Below are positions 1 to 6,323 of a stretch of 12,388 bases of DNA, in pieces. Source of the stretch: an uncultured Oscillospiraceae bacterium (lineage in GTDB: Bacteria > Bacillota > Clostridia > Oscillospirales > Ruminococcaceae); assembly GCA_902489475.1 (NCBI GenBank), contig CABUAH010000055.1, forward strand, positions 1 to 12,388, in the 5' to 3' direction. The translations under genes and the position numbers were made by a program. Position 1 is the stretch's first letter; each line of letters starts with the position of its first letter. The notes beneath the pieces are model-generated. The model was not told where the DNA came from, made no database searches, and saw only the letters and a list, made by a program, of their open reading frames with translations.

Positions 1-60
1 CTGCCTTTGGAATCCGCAAGCTTTTAAAAAAGCTTGACCAAAACTTTTTTGGGATTTTAG
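1..60. repeat. Intergenic repeat-like stretch with two A/T hairpins
   Basis: The stretch holds two small inverted repeats, AAGCTTTT/AAAAGCTT (18-25/28-35) and CCAAAA/TTTTGG (38-43/47-52). The + frames 1 and 2 stop early (25-27 and 35-37). Frame 3 stays open to a TAA at 114-116, but that runs straight through the terminator at 70-96, so it is unlikely to be the end of a gene. From memory, similar text read on the minus strand is scattered between genes of gut Ruminococcaceae, which suggests a dispersed repeat; I cannot check this here. It may simply be the 3' untranslated end of the gene to the left. Confidence 0.35.
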
Positions 61-69
61 ACAAACTGT

Positions 70-96
70 GGCGGCATTTTGCCGCCTGTTTTTTTT
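70..96 (+). terminator. Intrinsic terminator of the upstream unit
   Basis: A GGCGGC stem arm (70-75) with loop ATTTT pairs with GCCGCC (81-86), and eight T follow at 89-96. This is a textbook rho-independent terminator. It separates whatever lies left of the window from the heat-shock promoter that begins 40 bases later. Confidence 0.88.
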
Positions 97-135
97 GTGC
101 AATAAATATATTTTAAAAATTTTTTGTGAAAGGTA

Positions 136-163
136 TTGACAAATCATAAAAAGTGGGTATAAT
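136..163 (+). promoter_or_regulatory. Sigma-A promoter of the hrcA operon
   Basis: A perfect -35 TTGACA (136-141) and a perfect -10 TATAAT (158-163) are separated by 16 bases. The expected transcription start is near 169-171, exactly where the left arm of the CIRCE operator begins, so bound HrcA would block initiation. The strength of the promoter fits an operon controlled by repression. Confidence 0.92.
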
Positions 164-168
164 TATAC

Positions 169-195
169 TTAGCACTCGAAGATGATGAGTGCTAA
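169..195. promoter_or_regulatory. CIRCE operator (HrcA binding site)
   Basis: TTAGCACTC (169-177), a 9-base spacer (178-186) and GAGTGCTAA (187-195) match the CIRCE consensus without a mismatch. In Firmicutes HrcA dimers bind this inverted repeat and repress class I heat-shock genes; HrcA needs GroEL to stay active. The site covers the predicted start point and lies just upstream of hrcA itself, so the operon is autoregulated. A further right half-site occurs at 210-218. Confidence 0.97.
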
Positions 196-232
196 CACAA
201 AATAAAAGTAAGTGCTAAAAGGAGGTAATGAT

Positions 233-1237
233 GTGGATTCGAGAAAGCTTAAAATCCTCTCGGCTATTGTAGACGAATATATCGTTACAGGTGAGCCGGT
301 CGGATCAAAGGCGATGGTAAAACACATCAATGCTTCTTCCGCAACAATAAGGAATGAGATGGCGGAGCTTGAAAAACAAGGATATCTTGAACAGCCTCAC
401 ACCTCTGCCGGACGAATTCCGACATACAAGGGTTATCGGCTCTATGTAGATATGCTTATGCAGACCAATCCGCTGTCGGAAGAGGAAAAAGCGTTAATAG
501 ATTCGATGTTCCCGACAGAGCAGCTTACAGAGGACGTTATTGTTGAATCTGCGTCTAATGCGCTGGCAAAGCTCACTAAGTGTGCAGCGGTAGCTGCGAG
601 TGAAACTCCTAAATTCTCGGTCATTACAAAGGTAGAAGTAATTCCTACGGGAAAGAGAATGTATGTGCTTTTGCTGATCACTTCAAGCGGAGATATAAAG
701 AATAAGGTTTGCAGGCTTCAATTTGACCTAACGAGTGAACAGCTTGACTTTTTCTCAAATTTTCTTCATGATAATTTAGAAGGAGTAAGCGTTGAGGATC
801 TTTCGGAGGACATGCTTGAAAGACTTCAGACGGCTCTTGGAACATACATGATGACTCTGACGCCGCTGTTTGCTGAGATATACAAAATGTCAAGAGATAT
901 GAAGCAGAAAAAGATTTCTTTAAGCGGCGCTGCAAATCTTCTTTGCTGCAGTGATTTTAATCAAAATGAAATCATTCAGTTCATTAACGACAAATCGGAG
1001 ATATCAAGGCTTGTAGACGAAACATTTTCAGGGCTTCGTGTAATGTTTTCAAATGAGAACGACAGCTTTGTTATTAACAATTCAAGCTTTATTTCGTCAC
1101 ATTACAGAAGGCGTGGAAAGCCTGCCGGAACACTTGGACTTATAGGTCCTATGAGACTTGATTATGCAAAATTTATTCCTTACCTTGAGTATTTTACAAA
1201 TAAAATCACAGATTTGCTTGATGAGGATGAAGACTGA
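233..1237 (+). CDS. hrcA: Heat-inducible transcription repressor HrcA
   Basis: HrcA represses the dnaK and groE operons by binding CIRCE. The product has 334 residues, normal for the family. The N-terminal winged helix-turn-helix (about residues 3-68) carries the family signature around QPHTSAGRIP (54-63) followed by GYR-YVD; the rest matches the GAF-like and dimerisation regions, ending near an LGLIGPMRLDY segment typical of HrcA. I chose GTG 233 because AAGGAGGT (219-226) lies 6 bases upstream and the protein then begins VDSRKLKIL, as HrcA proteins do. The upstream in-frame GTG at 212 sits inside a CIRCE-like half-site and has no ribosome-binding site. First gene of hrcA-grpE-dnaK-dnaJ; 22 bases separate it from grpE. 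Confidence 0.97.
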   Translation: MDSRKLKILSAIVDEYIVTGEPVGSKAMVKHINASSATIRNEMAELEKQGYLEQPHTSAGRIPTYKGYRLYVDMLMQTNPLSEEEKALIDSMFPTEQLTEDVIVESASNALAKLTKCAAVAASETPKFSVITKVEVIPTGKRMYVLLLITSSGDIKNKVCRLQFDLTSEQLDFFSNFLHDNLEGVSVEDLSEDMLERLQTALGTYMMTLTPLFAEIYKMSRDMKQKKISLSGAANLLCCSDFNQNEIIQFINDKSEISRLVDETFSGLRVMFSNENDSFVINNSSFISSHYRRRGKPAGTLGLIGPMRLDYAKFIPYLEYFTNKITDLLDEDED

Positions 1238-1259
1238 CAGAATGAAAGGTTGTGATTAA

Positions 1260-1820
1260 GTGGAGGATAATAAAAAAATAGAGGAAGAGGTTTTAGAGCC
1301 TGAAAAGGAAACCGATGAAACCTCGGAGAAAACAGAAGAAGTTCAAAAGGAAGAAAAGCAAAGCGAGGAAGAAAAACAAAGTGAGGAGGAAAGGCTTGCG
1401 GCGGAACTCCTAGACCAAAAGGACAAATACCTTCGTGTAGTTGCCGAGTATGATAACTTCAGGAAGCGAACAGCAAAGGAAAGACTCGAGCTTATATCTA
1501 CTGCGAAGGCAGACGCTATTACGCAGATTTTGCCGGTGATCGACAATTTTGAAAGAGCGCTTTCGGCACAGACTCAAGACGAAACCTATAAAGCAGGAAT
1601 CGAAATGATTTTTAAACAGTTTGGTGATGTCCTGAAGAATTTGGGGATCGAGGAGATTAATCCTTTGGGAGAAACATTCGATCCTAATGTAGCAAATGCC
1701 GTAAACCAGATCGAGGATGAAAACCTCGGAGAAAACGAAGTCGCACAGGTGTTTCAAAAGGGATACCGTATAGGCGATAAGATTTTGCGATATGCAATGG
1801 TTGTGGTTGCAAATCCTTAA
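1260..1820 (+). CDS. grpE: Nucleotide exchange factor GrpE
   Basis: GrpE dimers speed release of ADP from DnaK and so reset the chaperone cycle. The 186-residue product has a very acidic, lysine/glutamate-rich N-terminal tail (about 1-45), a long coiled-coil helix (about 46-95, including YDNFRKR), and the C-terminal beta domain with the family signature YRIGDKILRYAMVVVANP. The start is GTG 1260, 10 bases behind GAAAGG (1244-1249); no better in-frame start exists before the conserved core. The acidic tail contains a perfect tandem hexapeptide, KQSEEE twice (33-44), a small slippage-type duplication in a region without fixed structure. Cytoplasmic; cotranscribed with hrcA and dnaK. Confidence 0.96.
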   Translation: MEDNKKIEEEVLEPEKETDETSEKTEEVQKEEKQSEEEKQSEEERLAAELLDQKDKYLRVVAEYDNFRKRTAKERLELISTAKADAITQILPVIDNFERALSAQTQDETYKAGIEMIFKQFGDVLKNLGIEEINPLGETFDPNVANAVNQIEDENLGENEVAQVFQKGYRIGDKILRYAMVVVANP

Positions 1821-1876
1821 AAATTACACACAACTAAACAAACATTAAATATATATTTTGAAAGGAATGAATTATT

Positions 1877-3724
1877 ATGGCAAAGATTATTGGAATTGAC
1901 TTAGGTACTACAAACTCATGCGTTGCTGTTATGGAGGGCGGAGAAGCAGTCGTTATTCCTAACAGTGAAGGCGCAAGAACAACTCCTTCTGTAGTAGGAG
2001 TTTCCAAAACAGGTGATCGTCTTGTCGGACAGGTTGCTAAAAGACAGGCTGTAACAAATTATGACAATACGGTAATCTCGATTAAAAGACATATGGGAAG
2101 CGACTATAAAGCTAAGATGGGCGGAAAGGATTATACTCCTCAGGAGATTTCCGCAATGGTTTTGCAGAAGCTTAAATCAGATGCAGAAAGCTATCTCGGA
2201 GAAAAGGTAACCGAGGCTGTTATAACAGTTCCTGCTTATTTCACAGACGCACAGCGTCAGGCTACAAAGGACGCAGGACAGATTGCAGGACTCAATGTTA
2301 AGAGAATTATAAATGAGCCTACTGCTGCTGCTCTTTCTTACGGAATTGATAAGGAAGACGACCAGAAGGTAATGGTATATGACCTCGGCGGAGGAACATT
2401 TGATGTATCTATTATAGAAATGGGCGACGGAGTTACAGAGGTTTTGGCAACAGCAGGTAACAACCGTCTTGGCGGAGATGATTTTGACCAGAGAATAATT
2501 GACTGGATGGTTGCTGAGTTTAAGTCTGCTGAGGGAATCGACTTGTCAGGTGACAAGATGGCAATGCAGAGATTAAAGGAAGCTGCTGAAAAGTCAAAGA
2601 TTGAGCTTTCGTCAACAGCTACTTCAAGCATCAGCCTTCCGTTTATCACAGCTGACGCAACAGGTCCTAAGCACCTTGATCTTACTCTTTCTCAGGCTAA
2701 GTTCAATGAGCTTACAGCTGACCTCGTTGAAGCTACAATGGGACCTGTTAAGCAGGCACTTTCGGATTCCGGACTTTCGACATCAGACCTCAGCAAGGTT
2801 CTTATGGTCGGCGGTTCTTCAAGAATTCCGGCTGTTCAGGAAGCTGTTAAGAAGCTTATCGGAAAAGATCCGTTTAAGGGAATCAACCCTGACGAATGCG
2901 TAGCGATGGGAGCTGCTATTCAGGGCGGAATCCTTGCAGGAGATGTTAAGGACGGACTTTTGCTTCTTGATGTTACACCGCTTTCACTCGGTCTTGAAAC
3001 AATGGGCGGAGTTTGCACAAAGATCATTGAGAGAAATACAACCATTCCAACAAAGAAGTCGCAGATTTTCTCTACTGCTGCGGATAATCAGTCGGCAGTT
3101 GACATCAACATCTTACAGGGAGAAAGAGAGTTTGCTAAGGATAACAAACAGCTCGGTATGTTCCGTCTTGATGGAATTGCTCCTGCTCCAAGAGGAGTTC
3201 CTCAGATCGAGGTTACTTTTGACATAGACGCTAACGGAATCGTTCACGTTTCGGCAAAAGACCTCGGCACAGGAAAAGAGCAGGACATCAGCATTACAGC
3301 TTCAACAAATATGTCCAAGGAGGATATAGACAAGGCTGTTAAGGAAGCTGAAGCATATGCCGCAGAGGATAAGAAAAAGAAGGAAGAGGTCGATACCAGA
3401 AACGGCGCAGATCAGATGGTATTCCAGATCGAAAAGGCTCTTGGCGAATTCGGCGACAAGGTAGATGCAAATGAAAAGGCTTCCGTTCAGGCAAAGGTTG
3501 ACGCTCTTAAGGAAGCTTTAAAGGGAACTGATATTGAGGCTATCAAGGCTAAGCAGAAAGAGCTTGAGGAGGCGTTCCAGCCGGTAGCTCAAAAGGTTTA
3601 CAGCGCAGCGGCTGCTGAGGCACAGAGCGCTCAGGGCACACAGAACGCAAGCACTGACGATTCGGCTTCAAACAGTTCAAAGGGTGACGATGTAATTGAC
3701 GCTGAGTTTACAGACGCTGAATAA
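1877..3724 (+). CDS. dnaK: Chaperone DnaK (Hsp70)
   Basis: ATP-driven Hsp70 that binds exposed hydrophobic segments of unfolded proteins, working with DnaJ and GrpE. The product has 615 residues. The ATPase domain shows IDLGTTNS (7-14), INEPTAAALSYG and DLGGGTFDVSII (from 169); the interdomain linker reads DGLLLLDVTPLSLGLE, and a beta-sandwich substrate domain, helical lid and disordered tail ending in DDVIDAEFTDAE follow. The segment after ISIKRHMG is short, as in Gram-positive DnaK; Gram-negative proteins carry an insertion here. ATG 1877 follows GAAAGGA (1860-1866). The codons are the most regular in the window, as expected for an abundant protein. A 56-base A/T-rich gap with no promoter precedes it. 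Confidence 0.98.
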   Translation: MAKIIGIDLGTTNSCVAVMEGGEAVVIPNSEGARTTPSVVGVSKTGDRLVGQVAKRQAVTNYDNTVISIKRHMGSDYKAKMGGKDYTPQEISAMVLQKLKSDAESYLGEKVTEAVITVPAYFTDAQRQATKDAGQIAGLNVKRIINEPTAAALSYGIDKEDDQKVMVYDLGGGTFDVSIIEMGDGVTEVLATAGNNRLGGDDFDQRIIDWMVAEFKSAEGIDLSGDKMAMQRLKEAAEKSKIELSSTATSSISLPFITADATGPKHLDLTLSQAKFNELTADLVEATMGPVKQALSDSGLSTSDLSKVLMVGGSSRIPAVQEAVKKLIGKDPFKGINPDECVAMGAAIQGGILAGDVKDGLLLLDVTPLSLGLETMGGVCTKIIERNTTIPTKKSQIFSTAADNQSAVDINILQGEREFAKDNKQLGMFRLDGIAPAPRGVPQIEVTFDIDANGIVHVSAKDLGTGKEQDISITASTNMSKEDIDKAVKEAEAYAAEDKKKKEEVDTRNGADQMVFQIEKALGEFGDKVDANEKASVQAKVDALKEALKGTDIEAIKAKQKELEEAFQPVAQKVYSAAAAEAQSAQGTQNASTDDSASNSSKGDDVIDAEFTDAE

Positions 3725-3744
3725 TTAATTTAACAAATCGCTTT

Positions 3745-3777
3745 AAAATGTTGTCCGCATTTTGCGGATGACATTTT
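3745..3777 (+). other. 14-bp stem-loop behind dnaK
   Basis: AAAATGTTGTCCGC (3745-3758) pairs over its full length, with two G-U wobbles, with GCGGATGACATTTT (3764-3777) around a 5-base loop. No T-run follows, so it is not a usual terminator. It begins 20 bases after the dnaK stop codon and could protect the 3' end of a dnaK messenger or mark a processing site that lowers dnaJ relative to dnaK. That role is inference. Confidence 0.6.
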
Positions 3778-3790
3778 GGCAGTTTAGTAA

Positions 3791-3914
3791 AGGGGTATCG
3801 CCCCGTTATTTAACGATCAACAGGGGCGCAGCCCCTTAGTTTTTCGGTGAGTATATGCATATTTTGCTGAAAAACTAAATGAAACCCACCTCTTAGAGCT
3901 TGAGCAACGCTCAA
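3791..3914. repeat. Hairpin cluster in the dnaK-dnaJ gap, mosaic repeat candidate
   Basis: Four more inverted repeats follow one another: GGGG/CCCC (3792-3795/3801-3804); AGGGGC/GCCCCT with loop GCA (3822-3827/3831-3836); a long imperfect hairpin starting TTAGTTTTTC/GAAAAACTAA (3836-3845/3869-3878) whose interior is largely paired too, centred on ATATGCATAT; and TTGAGC/GCTCAA with loop AAC (3900-3905/3909-3914). None has a T-run placed for termination. I see no protein-coding frame of note and no convincing promoter in 3725-3959. The layout suggests an inserted family of intergenic repeats; part of it recurs at 10011-10066. Confidence 0.5.
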
Positions 3915-3959
3915 CTTCGTTGGGCAGGGGGACATAATTGATGTTACGGAGAGATTTTT

Positions 3960-5111
3960 ATGGCAGAACAAAAACGAGATTATTATGAAGTTCTCGGTGT
4001 TTCAAAGAGCGCTACCGAAGACGAGCTAAAAAAAGCTTTCAGAAAGCTTGCGAAGCAGTATCACCCTGATCTTCACCCCGGTGATAAGGAATGCGAGGAG
4101 AAATTTAAGGAGCTGAATGAAGCTTACGAGGTTCTTTCAAATTCGGACAAAAGAGCAAGATATGATCAGTTCGGACACGCAGGCGTAGATCCTAACTATG
4201 GCGGCGGTGCAGGAGCAGGCGGCTTTGGAGGCTTTGGTGGATTTTCGGATATAAGCGATATATTTGAGGGTTTCTTCGGCGGCTTCGGAGGATCGTCCTC
4301 AAGACGTGCAAATCCAAATGCTCCGAGAAGAGGACAGGATATTTCTGCAAGCGTCACAATTGAATTTATGGAGGCTTGCAAGGGCAAAAAAATAAGCGTA
4401 AGAATAAACAGACTTGAAAAATGCCCTGAGTGCGGCGGTTCGGGCTGCGAAAAGGGAACGAGCGCTAAAACCTGCCCTGATTGTCACGGAAGCGGTAGAG
4501 TGCAGATTCAGCAGAGAACTCCTTTCGGGTCGATAACAAGTGAGCAGGTATGTTCTAAATGTTCAGGAAAAGGAAAGATTATAGATAATCCTTGTAAGAC
4601 CTGTATGGGACGGGGAAGCGTTAGAAATGCAGTTACAAGGGAAATAGAAATACCTGCCGGAATTGACAACGGTCAGACGCTTAGGGTTTCGGGCGCAGGT
4701 GACTGTGGAACAAACGGCGGTCCAAACGGTGATTTAAATGTAACGGTTTATGTAAAGACCGATAAAATGTTTGAACGTGACGGATTTGACGTTTGGACAG
4801 AGATTCCAATTACTTATTCTCAAGCTACGCTCGGAGATGAGATAACTGTACCTACGATAGACGGAAAGATCAAATATACGCTTCCTGCCGGAACACAGAC
4901 TCATACGGTGTTCAGAATGAAAGGCAAAGGAATAAAGAAGCTTAACCGCTCGGATTACGGAGATCATTATGTAAGAGTAGTTGTCGAAGTACCTAAGAAC
5001 TTAAATAAAGATCAGGAGCATAAGCTTCGGGAGTTTGATAAATCCCTTGGAGAAAAAAATTATCAAAAAAGAGAAACATTTTTCTCAAAGCTTAAGGATA
5101 TGTTTAAGTAA
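3960..5111 (+). CDS. dnaJ: Chaperone DnaJ (Hsp40, type I)
   Basis: DnaJ delivers substrates to DnaK and stimulates its ATPase. The 383-residue product has all type I parts: a J domain (about 6-71) with the HPD tripeptide at 35-37, a Gly/Phe-rich region (about 75-115), four CxxCxGxG zinc-binding repeats (C155/C158, C172/C175, C198/C201, C212/C215) holding two zinc ions, and two beta-barrel substrate domains plus a dimerisation tail. ATG 3960 lies 6 bases behind GGAGAG (3948-3953). It is set apart from dnaK by 235 bases of hairpin-rich DNA with no clear promoter, so it is probably reached by read-through from the CIRCE-controlled promoter. A strong terminator follows. Confidence 0.98.
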   Translation: MAEQKRDYYEVLGVSKSATEDELKKAFRKLAKQYHPDLHPGDKECEEKFKELNEAYEVLSNSDKRARYDQFGHAGVDPNYGGGAGAGGFGGFGGFSDISDIFEGFFGGFGGSSSRRANPNAPRRGQDISASVTIEFMEACKGKKISVRINRLEKCPECGGSGCEKGTSAKTCPDCHGSGRVQIQQRTPFGSITSEQVCSKCSGKGKIIDNPCKTCMGRGSVRNAVTREIEIPAGIDNGQTLRVSGAGDCGTNGGPNGDLNVTVYVKTDKMFERDGFDVWTEIPITYSQATLGDEITVPTIDGKIKYTLPAGTQTHTVFRMKGKGIKKLNRSDYGDHYVRVVVEVPKNLNKDQEHKLREFDKSLGEKNYQKRETFFSKLKDMFK

Positions 5112-5143
5112 CTTAAACAGCTAAGATGAGCTAAATATTTACG

Positions 5144-5176
5144 AACCGACAAGATGTAATTGCTTGTCGGTTTTTT
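5144..5176 (+). terminator. Terminator of the hrcA-grpE-dnaK-dnaJ operon
   Basis: AACCGACAAG (5144-5153) pairs perfectly with CTTGTCGGTT (5163-5172) around a 9-base loop, and the T-run 5171-5176 overlaps the stem end. It lies 33 bases after the dnaJ stop codon and closes the heat-shock operon. Confidence 0.93.
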
Positions 5177-5199
5177 CGTGCTTTAACGACGGTTTTTTA

Positions 5200-5228
5200 T
5201 TGACAAAAAAATAAGTGTATGATATAAT
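5200..5228 (+). promoter_or_regulatory. Strong sigma-A promoter for the DUF4190 gene pair
   Basis: TTGACA (5200-5205), a 17-base spacer and TATAAT (5223-5228) are all consensus, and TGA directly before the -10 box adds an extended -10 element (TGn). Transcription should begin near 5235, giving a leader of about 120 bases before the first clear gene at 5357. No operator-like repeat was seen at the promoter. Confidence 0.9.
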
Positions 5229-5271
5229 CAAGTTAATGTATATGAATTTGTGATAGATAGGTGATAGTTTT

Positions 5272-5343
5272 GTGTATAAAACATATCGTTATTATCTTAA
5301 AAGTATACTGAAAATGAATTGCTTAGCATATTTTAATATATAA
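5272..5343 (+). CDS. Possible 23-codon leader ORF, uncertain
   Basis: Inside the 5' leader, a GTG at 5272 opens 23 codons that end with TAA at 5341-5343, touching the AAGGAG ribosome-binding site (5343-5348) of the next gene. An AGGTGA stretch about 7 bases upstream could serve as a weak ribosome-binding site. The predicted peptide is basic and rich in tyrosine near its start (YKTYRYYLKSILK). Stop-to-site contact is what translational coupling would need, but a frame of this size can arise by chance and I recognise no family. It may be plain untranslated leader. Confidence 0.2.
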   Translation: MYKTYRYYLKSILKMNCLAYFNI

Positions 5344-5356
5344 AGGAGTGTAGTTA

Positions 5357-5854
5357 ATGAAATATTGTAAACATTGTGGAGCGCAAATTGAGGATACAGT
5401 TGCTTTTTGCCCGAATTGTGGAACTGACGTGTCTGAAAGTACGGTAAATAACGGAGCATCTGAGCCAATAGTAGAACCGGCACCTCAGTATAACGCATAT
5501 CAGCCGGAACAGCCTCAGAATACAGCGCAGTATCAGCCGTATCAGGCTTATCAAAATCCCGGAGTTTATCCCGAGGGAAAACTTAACGGACTTGCGATTG
5601 CAGGATTTATAGTATCAATTGCTTCGTTTTTTTTCTGCGGAATTTCCAGCATTGTAGGACTTATTCTCTCAATTGTAGGAATGGTTCAGATTAAAAACAG
5701 TATTAAGGCGGGAGTCCCTCAAAGGGGAAATGGTTTTGCAATAGCAGGACTTGTATTAGGTATAGTCGGAGTTGTCTTTATTTTAATTTATATTATTATG
5801 GTTGCGGCAGCGGCGGCTACGTTACCTTGGGTTTCATATGATTATTACTATTAA
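5357..5854 (+). CDS. Zinc-ribbon, DUF4190-type membrane protein
   Basis: Small membrane protein of unknown function, 165 residues. Residues 1-22 form a zinc ribbon with two CxxC knuckles (C4/C7 and C18/C21), of the kind found at the front of many Firmicute membrane proteins. A tyrosine-, glutamine- and proline-rich linker (about 40-71) with repeated YQP-like units follows, then a DUF4190-type part with hydrophobic glycine-rich segments at about 78-112 and 127-155 separated by a short basic stretch (IKNSIKAGVPQRG). The zinc ribbon should face the cytoplasm. There is no signal peptide. ATG 5357 lies 8 bases behind AAGGAG (5343-5348). It shares its promoter with the related gene 54 bases downstream. 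Function cannot be deduced from sequence. Confidence 0.85.
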   Translation: MKYCKHCGAQIEDTVAFCPNCGTDVSESTVNNGASEPIVEPAPQYNAYQPEQPQNTAQYQPYQAYQNPGVYPEGKLNGLAIAGFIVSIASFFFCGISSIVGLILSIVGMVQIKNSIKAGVPQRGNGFAIAGLVLGIVGVVFILIYIIMVAAAAATLPWVSYDYYY

Positions 5855-5908
5855 TAGGTAATTGCAGATGTATTCTGTATTATAAAATTTTTTAAGGGGG
5901 TTGCTTTT

Positions 5909-6250
5909 ATGCAACAAAACAATGGAAAAGGTATGTCTATTGCAGCATTGGTTTTAGGTATTATTGCTTGTGCATTTTTCTGGTGGCCATATGTCAACAT
6001 CGTAACGTTGATTTTAGGCATTGTAGGTTTAATACTTGCAATTATGGGCAGCAAAAACGCAAAAGCAGCAGGTGCTCCGACAGGATTGGCAACAGCAGGT
6101 CTTGTTCTTTCAATTATCGGAGTTGTTCTTTCGGCAATCGGATTCTTCTCTTGCACAATGTGTGCAATTTGTGCTTGCAGCACAGCTGGTAGTGCTACGA
6201 CCGACGATGTAAATAGTGCTCTTAATGAACTTCAAAGAGCATTGCAGTAA
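5909..6250 (+). CDS. Small DUF4190-type membrane protein
   Basis: A 113-residue hydrophobic protein, recognisably a paralogue of the preceding product without the zinc ribbon and linker: both share an alternating pattern of the form IAxLVLGI, LILxIVGLIL and GLAxAGLVLSIIGVV. Hydrophobic segments lie at about 9-24, 29-46 and 59-80. The last segment is followed by a cysteine cluster (C82, C85, C88, C90) and a short polar tail ending NELQRALQ, which could form a helix. The cysteines could bind metal or be modified, but no known motif fits. ATG 5909 lies 8 bases behind AAGGGGG (5894-5900). No separate promoter was convincing, so the two genes are probably one unit. Function unknown. Confidence 0.8.
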   Translation: MQQNNGKGMSIAALVLGIIACAFFWWPYVNIVTLILGIVGLILAIMGSKNAKAAGAPTGLATAGLVLSIIGVVLSAIGFFSCTMCAICACSTAGSATTDDVNSALNELQRALQ

Positions 6251-6264
6251 TAATGCAATCTATT

Positions 6265-6310
6265 AAAATCAACGACAGCCGATCGTTATAGATTGGCTGT
6301 TTGATTTTTT
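6265..6310 (+). terminator. Long terminator hairpin in front of the lgt-like gene
   Basis: AATCAA (6267-6272) and ACAGCCGATC (6275-6284) pair with GATTGGCTGT (6291-6300) and TTGATT (6301-6306), leaving only a CG bulge and a GTTATA loop; six T close it (6305-6310). It is a strong intrinsic terminator for the DUF4190 pair. The ribosome-binding site of the next gene begins only 4 bases later, so it may also act as an attenuator. Confidence 0.88.
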
Positions 6311-6323
6311 GTACGGAGGTTTT

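Noticed and set aside
3..113. Open + frame from the left edge as the end of a gene
   Set aside because: It reads through the terminator at 70-96 and has no recognisable protein content.
212..232. Upstream GTG start for hrcA giving 7 extra residues
   Set aside because: The extra codons encode the ribosome-binding site itself and a CIRCE-like half-site; GTG 233 is correctly spaced.
1410..1757. 115-codon minus-strand frame inside grpE
   Set aside because: It is a shadow of grpE codons and shows no family features.
2338..2649. 103-codon minus-strand frame inside dnaK
   Set aside because: dnaK is intact and conserved here; the antisense frame has no ribosome-binding site or recognisable product.
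3900..3959. Separate promoter for dnaJ
   Set aside because: CATAAT at 3933-3938 resembles a -10 box, but no -35 stands at a usable distance; TTGAGC at 3900 is 27 bases away and belongs to a hairpin.
5851..6183. 110-codon open frame on the minus strand
   Set aside because: It lies wholly opposite the second DUF4190-type gene, whose + frame has a good ribosome-binding site and a clear membrane pattern; the antisense frame follows from its codon bias.
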